Below are positions 20,166 through 28,235 of a stretch of 64,000 nt of DNA, piece after piece; the first letter of the stretch is position 1, and each line of letters begins with the position of its first letter. Origin of the DNA: Hysterium pulicare CBS 123377 (lineage: Eukaryota > Ascomycota > Dothideomycetes > Hysteriales > Hysteriaceae); the NCBI GenBank assembly GCA_000467715.1, contig AJFK01000384.1, forward strand, positions 1 to 64,000, written 5' to 3'. The notes beneath the pieces were generated by a model that had not been told where the DNA came from, did no database searches, and saw only the letters and a list, made by a program, of their open reading frames with translations. The translations under genes were made by a program, and so were the position numbers.

Positions 20166-21598
20166 ATGGCGGTGAACGTAGATCTATTTCCGCGTGCTAC
20201 ATCCACACCGACGCCGTCCGGTATTTCCGCCCCTTTCGCTGCTATCAGCGACGTAGATCAAGCTGGCCTCATAGCAATCCTTTCCGGGTTCGTCCTAGGT
20301 CTAGTTTTGTTGAGCGCAGGGATTCGAATATATGCGACGCGTTTGTCTGGCAGCTATCGCTGTGACGATTATGCGTTCTTCGCTGCTGTCGTACGTTCAT
20401 TGGATGCGGATTGTATGCAAAAAAGGAGACTTTGACATTTTAGCAGATTTTTGCCATTGTCCAAAGCTCTCTGGTCTTCGACCAAATAGCCTCGGGGCTT
20501 GGAAAAATGGTAGATTCTCTCCGAGCAGACCAGATGATCGCGATTCGGAAGGTATTCCATTTCTTCTCCTAGGTTTTGAAGCCAGCACTTGTATGACCCA
20601 AACGTATCTGATAGCTCCCAGTCCGGATTCGCGAGCGATTTATTCTACCTCGAGGTGTTGTTTTTGTCTAAAACATCGTGCGCGGTCTTCTTCTTATGGC
20701 TCACACCATACAAGAGGCATAGGAGGCTGGTTTGGATTTTGATAGCTGCGTCAGGTGTATGGGTAGTCACGAGCCTTTTTATTGAGGGATTCCGATGCCC
20801 CCTCGGCCATCCGTGGTCCACATCTACCCGTCAGTGTACGGGCTTTGTGAGTCAGAAATCACGAAACGGTCTTACGGATGCTAATGCAGGCCCAGTTCGC
20901 TCGATGGGTTTATATTGGGGCCTTCGATATACTGATTGAGGTCGCGCTCATCCTGACTTCCGCGTATATAGTTTGGGGTCGACGAATGGCACAGCTGGCG
21001 AAATTAACCGTCGTTGGGGCATTTGCGTGCCGACTACCGTAACAATCCCTTTCAACTTACTCCCCTGCTTGATCCTGTCCTTGAAGCTTCATCTAACTTC
21101 GTCTTAAGGAACATTGCCCTCACCATAGTCCGATTGGTCTTTCTCAATGAGGCAATAACCCCTGCGTCATCCGACAGTTGGGCTGCCCGCCTCACTAGTG
21201 TCACTCAACTCGCTATCGGCTACACCATTACCGCATGCGTAGTACCATCTCTTCGCCCCCTAATGCAGGCGTACGAAAGACGGGAGGGTAGATGTGCATC
21301 GGAAGACCCATCATCTTTCCAGATGTCTGGAGGGTCCTCAAAAGCCTCAACAAACGCAGACAGCGTTGGTAACAGATATCGACCGGAAGAAATGGGATAT
21401 CGGTACCATGCTCGAGCGTCGATACCTTCAGCAGAAGAGGAGATAACGGGAGCATTGGATAAGGAGAAGGAAACGTTGAAAGGGGGGGAAGAAGACGCGG
21501 GAGATGATAATGGCCCTGGCTTGGTTATTAAGAAGGACGTCGATGTTAGCGTCAAGTATGCCAAAAAATCAAGGATAAAGGAGAACATCAAAACTTGA
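20166..21598 (+). pseudogene. Fungal rhodopsin-like (PTH11-related) membrane protein, frame broken once
   Basis: Seven-helix protein of the fungal rhodopsin-domain family, often called integral membrane or PTH11-like. Exons are about 20166-20390, 20447-20551, 20622-20846, 20890-21039 and 21109-21598. Landmarks are RIYATRLSGSYRCDDYAFFA, GFASDLFYLEVLFLSK, FFLWLTPYKRHRR, QFARWVYIGAFDIL and NIALTIVRLVFLNEAITP. Near 21000 the frame shifts by one base: upstream the good frame ends VWGRRMAQLA, while the family-like continuation KLTVVGAFACRLP reads in the next frame. One extra G in CTGGCGGAAATT would cause it. Either a recent pseudogene or an assembly error. The C-terminal tail after the last helix is long, charged and low complexity. 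Substrate or ligand unknown; the family includes putative receptors. Confidence 0.75.
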
Positions 21599-21959
21599 CG
21601 ATAGTATGCGTTGGAGCAATCTCACTGCGCTATCATGGCAGCGCATAGGTAGAGAACGTTGTGGACCGCCCACTCAAGGATCAGGACTAATGCTGTCCAC
21701 AATTTGTACTCAAACCCACCGGACGGCATCAGGAGTACGACAAGGATAAGGAGTGGCGCTTCGACCGCGTTGCCATCATACTGGTCTACTCAGCCTATTT
21801 CAATATAAAACTAACGCAGCTACCCATGCTCCATCCCTTCCATATTATCATTTGGGTCAGCTTTTTGAGACACGGCAGCATGCCTTCGACCGCACTTTTC
21901 AAGTGTCCAGATTCCACCCCGTCAGAGGTTTCGTCCGAACCATCTGCATCTAATTCCGG

Positions 21960-22100
21960 CCACGAGGCATTTACCAGGACTTTGTTAGTCAACGCAGATT
22001 TGACCAAGCTCTCCTGCAACAGTTTGGGCGAGGATCTCGGGGCATCTGCATGGCTGCCTCACTCTAACCATCTTCTGCCAGATACTAAGATTCTTCTTTC
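21960..22100 (-). pseudogene. C-terminal remnant of a sixth kinase-like gene
   Basis: On the minus strand the frame reads DAPRSSPKLLQESLVKS, then NKVLVNASW. This parallels the family C-terminus: RGEAPKYLPADMQRELTKS in copy 2 and RGLAPRFLPVQMQRCLDK in copy 4. A neighbouring frame upstream reads LSIWQKMVRVR, similar to the preceding KIWATWGEAAIGVR. So the last 45 residues of a paralogue seem to survive across one frame break. The kinase core itself is gone. It lies just downstream of copy 3, on the same strand. Similarity is short and judged by eye. Confidence 0.4.
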
Positions 22101-22213
22101 ATCAATTCCTCTATCGAAATTTCCTCGCTAAAAATTTAACACGACGATTTGGGTATTCTATTGCATTCTATTGCCCTAACACAGCGCTCTATCTCAGCGT
22201 TCTATCTCGGAAA

Positions 22214-23152
22214 TTACTTCCACACAGCTTTGGCTAGATCATCGTCACTTATGACAGATCTACCGATTTCTCCCCGCAATGCCTCCGGCAAATCTTGTGA
22301 TGCGGCACTCCTTAAGTCCATGACTTTTTCACCCCACATCTCCCATAAATCTAGGGCGTTTAGTTGGAAGTCATGCTTTGGAGCCCTAAGCGTGTCGTTT
22401 ATAAAACGGCCAAAGTCATGGTCAGATGGCAAGAATGCATAACCTGCTATACGGCAGATGAGAGCGCATAGATCAAACGCGTCCGATACAAACCCACTAT
22501 CTTCATGGCAGTCACTAGTGTAGTGTATATGGCTTGAACCGAAATCTACGAGGACCACATTTGGTAATCCGGGAAAATTCTCTTGTGAAGAGTCCACCAT
22601 TATATTCTCCTCCGTCACGTCGCCGTGGATGATATCGCGAGCTTGCAGGAAAGCTAATGCTTGCGTGATCTGGATGAAGGTATGGAAGATAAAGGCTGGA
22701 GGCAGCCTATGCTCGCAGACTTCTAGCACTTTCAGAAAGTTCGGCCCAAACACTGGCAACATGCTGAACCAGGGGAGGCGATAGAAACCGCGTGTGCCGG
22801 ATTCAAGAACAAATCCGCGAACTAAGTGTGCTCGTGGATCATTGCTCTTGAGGACAGCATCGCGGACCTTTTCCAGGACCTCCAGCTGATACGCCCAACG
22901 GTCCTGGAAGGATCCCCAGTTCTTCTTGAAAGCTTTCACGACGCAGATCTGGGACCGCAGTTTGGCGATACCATCTTTCGTCTTAGTCACTCCGTTCAAG
23001 GCGGTTTGCGGCAAGCAAAAAAACAGATCGGCCTGCGATCCGGAGCCTGCGGGCCGAACTGAGATGAACTGCTCAGGGAACGACTCAAGTATACCAGAAG
23101 GTATAGACTGGAATACCTCTTCTGAAGCGATCTGGTATGGTTTAAGCGACAT
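22214..23152 (-). CDS. Kinase-like protein 3 of local cluster (HGD-type)
   Basis: Single exon, 312 residues. The glycine loop is RPAGSGSQADLFFCL (33-47), the ATP lysine lies in VVKAFK (Lys73), the catalytic loop IHGDVTEEN has Asp178 and Asn183, and LVDFGSS has Asp203. The shared spacer between motifs reads QENFPGLPN. The family C-terminus is DLPEALRGEIGRS, then DDDLAKAVW. The variable part between the kinase core and this tail is shorter than in other copies. A six-unit 13-bp tandem repeat ends 28 bp before the start codon, and TTCACAATA sits 234 bp upstream. Likely cytosolic or nuclear, as no signal peptide or membrane helix is visible. Function unknown. Confidence 0.8.
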   Translation of the reverse strand: MSLKPYQIASEEVFQSIPSGILESFPEQFISVRPAGSGSQADLFFCLPQTALNGVTKTKDGIAKLRSQICVVKAFKKNWGSFQDRWAYQLEVLEKVRDAVLKSNDPRAHLVRGFVLESGTRGFYRLPWFSMLPVFGPNFLKVLEVCEHRLPPAFIFHTFIQITQALAFLQARDIIHGDVTEENIMVDSSQENFPGLPNVVLVDFGSSHIHYTSDCHEDSGFVSDAFDLCALICRIAGYAFLPSDHDFGRFINDTLRAPKHDFQLNALDLWEMWGEKVMDLRSAASQDLPEALRGEIGRSVISDDDLAKAVWK

Positions 23153-23179
23153 TGTTACGTCTCAAAACTTCTTGTATTG

Positions 23180-23257
23180 GGAGTAGCGGTTTGGAGTAGC
23201 GACTGGAAGTATCGATGTGGATTATCGCTTTGGAGTATCGCTTTGGAGTTGCGGTTA
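23180..23257 (+). repeat. Six-unit 13-bp tandem repeat upstream of kinase-like gene 3
   Basis: Six consecutive 13-base units (23180, 23193, 23206, 23219, 23232, 23245) without any spacing error. Consensus is GGAGTATCGCTTT; individual units differ at one to five positions. It lies in the probable 5' UTR or core promoter of kinase-like gene 3 and does not occur before the other copies. Confidence 0.8.
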
Positions 23258-24328
23258 TAGTGAGGAGTTTGAAGAGAGAGTATGCTGTTCAGGAAGTATT
23301 CCTGACACCCTTAAATATAGGTGTCCTCCTACAATATTCACTCACAATACGAGTACCATAGGCTCAGTCGCCCGTGCGTTGTCTCTTCACAATATACACC
23401 GATTCATCTATTGGTATTTGCAGTGGGCGGATATTGTGCATGACTATGCAGCTCAAGATTACCCCCGTATACCGAGCTGCTTCACCTTTGCAATAGATCT
23501 TGAATGGATTGGACGACTCCGAGAGCTGTTAGATGGCAAAACCGTGATACCTTTACCAGGCCAACCGATCATTTAAAAAATAAGCATGGTTGACGTTTGC
23601 TCCTAGTGTTCGATCAAGGAGTGAATCTCCGCCTGGGACATCTTTCAGTGGATTTTCCATATCTCGTGGTTGAATTCAGACACCTCGTGTTCGAATTTGT
23701 ATGTCATGTGCTCGGGTCGATGGATGCTTTTAGAAATTTGCATAGTAGCGGCGAATATATGCGCCTCTTCAGGTTGGATTGATAAACGATGACAATATGT
23801 TGCCAATTGTGGTGGAGCTTCTGTATATATGGCTTGAAATTAAAACCTCATTGAGCACTACCGTTGCAACTCACTGGAAGTTTAATTCTAATTCTGTTTT
23901 CTCAACGGAGATTATTTGAGGCTTGATATAGCCATTCATCACGGTTTGCTCTTGGGGTTTGTTTGCGTGACCCAAACATTCTAAGTTTTTGTCGTCAATC
24001 GTGCCGTCTTAAACTGTGGTCTTTGACGTAGCAGAACCGTGCTTAAGATGCATAGTTTGGATAAGCATATGCAACTTTGCGTCATTCATGATTCATACCT
24101 GCTAACTAACAACAATCATCCAAGCAAAACTCCTTCACTCACTCAACGGCTAAGCCACAGTACACTGGAAAGGATCGTGGCATATTTCGACTTTCTCAAC
24201 ACCGCCTGTTGAGCCTCTTCTTCTTTGTCTAATTTATCTCCAAGAGAGTCTTCCAACGTGTCGAACTCCATGAATTCGGAAACAACGCCCCAAAACACGG
24301 CGGAGATAGAACAAGATGAAAGCGGTCT
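23258..24328. other. Intergenic, no gene seen
   Basis: AT-richer than neighbouring genes. Left end carries CTCACAATA at 23341 and TTCACAATA at 23386, upstream of kinase-like gene 3. Open frames are short and unconvincing. Confidence 0.4.
23386..23394 (+). promoter_or_regulatory. TTCACAATA motif upstream of kinase-like gene 3
   Basis: Located 234 bp before the start codon, with a near-copy CTCACAATA 45 bp closer to the gene at 23341-23349. Part of the recurrent cluster motif. Confidence 0.35.
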
Positions 24329-24853
24329 TTGACCTCTCCTTTCGACGCTTCCGACTCGACGCACAGTTCCGATGATGAAGAATGGCCGGGTGATTTCGAT
24401 CCTGACTACGACGAATTCGTTCTCAAGAAGAAAAGGAAACGCCTAGAAGACAAAGCAACAGGCAAAACGCCATCACCTTTCCCAGTTTTCAACGTACCTC
24501 CTGCCATAAAGACTATCATCAAGACGCTTCGGGAGCCTAACGGTACAACCTTGATTGCTGTCGAACCGCTGCGAATGGTTGATATCGAAGAGGCAACATC
24601 ATCTGAGCGCTTGAAATGCAAACATGGCTATAATGAAGAGACTGGAAAGGATGTTTGTTTATGCAGACTTGATGACGCACAACGTTCCGCTTTGAAAAGA
24701 TGGGCTGAATAGGAGGGCTTCAAGCATTATTCGGTAAAGCTGTCGTCACAAAAGGCAGAAGAAGTCGGAGATGAAGCTGTCTTTGTTGAAGAGGAGTATG
24801 GAGTGGCTTTCGTGGACGAGGGCCGACCCTCAAGACGAAGAGTTGGTCGTTAG
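24329..24853 (+). CDS. Unknown acidic protein, possibly interrupted by one TAG
   Basis: The first open part, 24329-24712, encodes 127 residues. It starts with an acidic Ser/Asp/Glu-rich stretch and a basic patch KKKRKRLEDK that could be a nuclear signal. A folded-looking middle follows (VPPAIKTIIKTLREPNGTT), then a segment with three Cys (CKHGYNEETGKDVCLC). After the TAG at 24710-24712 the same frame stays open for another 46 codons to 24853, and that part is again acidic with similar composition. Either the gene ends at the first TAG, or a former 174-residue protein gained a stop. I do not recognise the family. It lies between kinase-like genes 3 and 4, on the plus strand. Confidence 0.45.
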
Positions 24854-25680
24854 TCGTCCAGTGATAGAGTTACCACAAAATCTATCTCTAATCGCACGGG
24901 ACTGAGGCGGCGTTGCTCTTGTACCTAACCGTCTAGGACATCTAATTATCTTGTGCTTCTCTTGAGCAATCTTTATAACGGCCAAGGAATGTTGTTGCTT
25001 CACACGGCATATCGTAAAATGTTCTTTTTGGTGGATAGGTCTGCGTCTACTACTTTCTTTCCTACCATCCACGAAGCCGATCTGGCTTCTGTAAAAGGCG
25101 ATAAGGCAAGTTGCCACAGTTGAGCTTAGTCAGGAGTCGTTTCAGAAATCAGATAGGGAGATATGTATAGCTATGGAAGTCTACAATACGACGCCTAATG
25201 ACACCAATCGTGCTTCTACTGTGGATTCATCTGGCAGGCCTATATCCGTATAATCATTTGAAGTAATTGAAGTTTGGCGAAGGCGACATTCCAAAAGAGT
25301 CCATTAATATGGTACCGATTGTGAAAGGTCAGCCAGAGAACTTCTTGTACTCTTTGCTGGTTTCCATTCGTCAGAGCCAGAACGATACCGCCGCGAAAGC
25401 ATGGACCTACTCCACTGACCCGAGCGGGCTGGATGGAGAAGATCTGAGAAGTTTGATATTTGTCCAGTCACGATGTTCTCTCACAATGCTATCATCTCTT
25501 CACAATGAGAACTAACCCGCCCGTATCCATTGTTCGCTCACAACGTTCCCCCACCACCTAAGCCTTTCACACCTAAAGCACTTGCATAATGTCAGCAATC
25601 ATCGAACTCTATCTAGCTTCCTTATCCTTTAATTGACCCAAATGCCAAAACCTTCCCTCTATATCTGTCAAAACTTCAAA
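24854..25680. other. Intergenic upstream of kinase-like gene 4
   Basis: Contains an 82-codon open frame (25267-25515) without recognisable features. The right half carries CTCACAATG, TTCACAATG and CTCACAACG within 66 bp (25480-25545), about 140-200 bp before the kinase-like start. Confidence 0.4.
25499..25507 (+). promoter_or_regulatory. TTCACAATG motif upstream of kinase-like gene 4
   Basis: Located 174 bp before the chosen start at 25681, flanked by CTCACAATG at 25480-25488 and CTCACAACG at 25537-25545. This is the densest group of the motif in the cluster. Confidence 0.4.
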
Positions 25681-26697
25681 ATGTCAGATCTAAACATCGC
25701 AAAATATCTCCATCATCTCGCCTTCGGGGATACCTACGAGAAGACCCCCGCCTCCGAACGAATCCCATCTCAATTCCTCAAGATCCGCAAAGCCGGCAGT
25801 GGAGGACAAGCAGATGTCTTCTTCTGCCTACCCCGTAGCTCAATAACGTCCGATCTGCCATCGACGAAGGACAGCATTACCAACTTGCGGAAACAAATAT
25901 GTGCGGTCAAAATCCCTAATTCCAAATACGAGTCCAGCAATAAGGAGATCGAGCTCCTAACACTGATCCGAGGAGCAGCAGCAGAAGGGGCGGTCAACGC
26001 CCACCTAATCGGCTGTCACCTCCTAGACCACGATAACAATCCTAGCTGTAGCTGGTTCAGCATGACCGCCCTAATGGGTCCCTCGCTGCAGCAAATCTTA
26101 GGTGTCGACGACCCCCTCCCATCATTCTTCGTCTTCCACATCTTCATTCAGCTAACGGCAGCGCTGAAGTTCCTGCATAGTATAAAACCTCACCCCGTCA
26201 CGCACGGTGATATGATATGTTGGGAGAACATCATGCTGGATAACTCGCGACAAGACTTTGCTGGGTTGCCTAATGTGATATTGATTGATTTCGGCTTTGG
26301 TAGCGTTGATCGGACAAATTCTGGGAGGTTTGTAAGGGATGATTTGGATATGCTGCTTTGGACTATGAGATTGCTGACTGAGGAAGTGAGTCCTTTAACT
26401 TCTTGCGCTGATGTTGAGGAGGGCAGAGAAGAAGACTTAAGGCCAGTGGCGGTAGACCATCCTTTTCGAGTCTTTCTCCATGAGGCATCCCAGTTCCTCA
26501 AAGAAGGAATTCCCGTCGACGACTGGGACCCGGATGATATGACTCTTGATGATGTCTGGGAGAGATTCGGTGAGTTGGCAATCCGAGGCCGAGGACTCGC
26601 GCCGAGGTTCCTACCTGTCCAGATGCAGCGATGTCTAGATAAGGCCATGGTAAGTGATGCGGAGCTGGCGAAAGCTGTATGGGACAAAAAGAAGTAA
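25681..26697 (+). CDS. Kinase-like protein 4 of local cluster (HGD-type)
   Basis: Single exon, 338 residues from the Met at 25681; an in-frame Met at 25633 would add 16. The later start puts the glycine loop (KAGSGGQADVFFCL, about residues 37-50) at a distance like that of its paralogues. The ATP lysine lies in AVKIPN (Lys77), the catalytic loop THGDMICWEN has Asp177 and Asn183, and LIDFGFG has Asp203. The shared spacer is SRQDFAGLPN. The tail is RGLAPRFLPVQMQRCLDK, then DAELAKAVW. The lysine is followed by IPN rather than VFK, a change unique to this copy. It is on the plus strand, head-to-tail with copy 5, while copies 1-3 are on the minus strand. Function unknown; probably an active phosphotransferase. 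Confidence 0.8.
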   Translation: MSDLNIAKYLHHLAFGDTYEKTPASERIPSQFLKIRKAGSGGQADVFFCLPRSSITSDLPSTKDSITNLRKQICAVKIPNSKYESSNKEIELLTLIRGAAAEGAVNAHLIGCHLLDHDNNPSCSWFSMTALMGPSLQQILGVDDPLPSFFVFHIFIQLTAALKFLHSIKPHPVTHGDMICWENIMLDNSRQDFAGLPNVILIDFGFGSVDRTNSGRFVRDDLDMLLWTMRLLTEEVSPLTSCADVEEGREEDLRPVAVDHPFRVFLHEASQFLKEGIPVDDWDPDDMTLDDVWERFGELAIRGRGLAPRFLPVQMQRCLDKAMVSDAELAKAVWDKKK

Positions 26698-27036
26698 GCA
26701 CTCCCTCCCAAGATGCAGGAGCTACTGTAGAGAATATGACTAGATTCAGAGTGAAAACAAACGGCCACCAAAACCGACTCTTTCGTATACATCGACTTGG
26801 CGCTGTGTTATCTCCATGTGAATCATTATATCATCCCCATATTTTAAACTGTGAACAGGTCAGCTGAATTGCAGAGAATGTGAGTTTTAAGGATATTGTG
26901 AAGGCGAACGTGGTTCGCTAACCGCAATTCATGTCTTAGGTGCTACCTCTACCTCGAATTCCACATAAACAGTCAGCCTGTCCTTTCCTTTCCGTTGAGT
27001 ATCAAACGTATCCATCCCTACTAACCACCACTAAAC
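26698..27036. other. Intergenic between kinase-like genes 4 and 5
   Basis: 339 bp holding the promoter of gene 5, including the inverted motif at 26894-26902. No coding sequence recognised. Confidence 0.4.
26894..26902 (-). promoter_or_regulatory. TTCACAATA motif (minus strand) upstream of kinase-like gene 5
   Basis: Reads TATTGTGAA on the plus strand, 135 bp before the start of gene 5. Same word as before the other four paralogues, opposite orientation to the gene 4 copy. Confidence 0.3.
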
Positions 27037-28023
27037 ATGCCCCGTACTCTAGTCCAAAAGGCCGATCCCAACCGAATCCACGCGCAACTCCCCAACCGGT
27101 TCATGAAAATTCGCGAACCGACCAACGGATCTCATGCGAAAGTATTCCTCTGCATCCCGCGGTACAACAAAGTACCCCCGACACCATCAGCCGAAGCCCT
27201 CGCCGCACTCCGTCAACAACTGGTAGCAGTAAAAGTTTTCACGGGCACTTGGAAAGAGAAAGAGGGTGTTCTCGCCCTAATTCGAAACGCGGTCGCCGGA
27301 GCTAAGAACAACGAAGAGGAGAAAGACGCCCGAGCCTACCTGATCTGCGGTGTCCTCCTCGATTCGAATCCACAGGCAGGGTTCACTTGGTTCAGTATGA
27401 CTCCTGTCATTGGACCGGATTTGTTCCAGTTGGTGAGTGGGTACGATCCTCCACCTGCTTTCTTCGTCTGGCACGTCTTCATCCACCTATATGCGGCCTT
27501 GTCATTCCTCCACGGGATTAAGCCAAAGGGCATCTCGCACGGTGACATACAAAGTGGGAATGTACTGATTGATCCATCTCGACAATGCTTTCCGGGCTTG
27601 CCGAATGTCGTCTTGGTCGATTTTGGACTCAGTGATGTGCGGGAGAAAGGGGATAGAGCGCTTAAGGAAGATGGGTTTGAGATGTGTTGGCTTCTTCATG
27701 AGTTTGTGGAACCGGCATCTTCGAAGATGGATAAGTTGAGCCGTGCCATCAGGGCGAAGGAATTCTTGCCATTGCCGCCGGAGCACGAATTTCGAGTCTT
27801 TCTTCGTCAGGAGATCATGGCGCAAGTTGATACTGGAGGTAGGCAGGAGATGGCGTTGGGTGGTCTGTGGGAGAGGTTCGGGAGAATGGCGATAATGGAA
27901 CGAGGTCCCGCGCCGAAGTATTTGCCTCACGAAATGGCAGAGAATATAAAAAAGGTTGCGGTAGTTGATGGGGAATTGCTGAAGGCAGCTTGGCGTGAAA
28001 GAGCGGAGGGGCCAGAAGCCTAA
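27037..28023 (+). CDS. Kinase-like protein 5 of local cluster (HGD-type)
   Basis: Single exon, 328 residues. The glycine loop is degraded (REPTNGSHAKVFLCI, 26-40), having lost the first glycines. The ATP lysine in AVKVF (Lys66), the catalytic loop SHGDIQSGN with Asp170 and Asn175, and LVDFGLSD with Asp195 are intact. The shared spacer is SRQCFPGLPN. The family tail is RGPAPKYLPHEMAENIKK, then DGELLKAAW. The altered glycine loop may weaken ATP binding, so this copy could be a weak kinase or a pseudokinase. It lies 339 bp after copy 4 on the same strand and converges with the TGT gene. Function unknown. Confidence 0.8.
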   Translation: MPRTLVQKADPNRIHAQLPNRFMKIREPTNGSHAKVFLCIPRYNKVPPTPSAEALAALRQQLVAVKVFTGTWKEKEGVLALIRNAVAGAKNNEEEKDARAYLICGVLLDSNPQAGFTWFSMTPVIGPDLFQLVSGYDPPPAFFVWHVFIHLYAALSFLHGIKPKGISHGDIQSGNVLIDPSRQCFPGLPNVVLVDFGLSDVREKGDRALKEDGFEMCWLLHEFVEPASSKMDKLSRAIRAKEFLPLPPEHEFRVFLRQEIMAQVDTGGRQEMALGGLWERFGRMAIMERGPAPKYLPHEMAENIKKVAVVDGELLKAAWRERAEGPEA

Positions 28024-28235
28024 ACGCTGCTGACTCAGTTGGATGGGAAGTTCTAGATTACATACCCAATTGAGAAACGAGCCGATACTCAATATCTAAT
28101 GCTTGTTCTAGCTAATCTATTGGAAATGCAACATATATTTTGTTGATTAGTATGATCTGTCCGTCTTGTGTCAGCTTGGAAGTATTAAGGTTTATGTGTT
28201 GAGGGTATCTTGGATAGATTGCTGGATAAACATGT

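Noticed and set aside
26190-26792. Minus-strand frame of 200 codons over kinase-like gene 4
   Set aside because: Shadow of the real gene. The plus-strand frame has all kinase motifs.
27502-28092. Minus-strand frame of 196 codons over kinase-like gene 5
   Set aside because: Antisense shadow; composition and lack of motifs do not support a gene.
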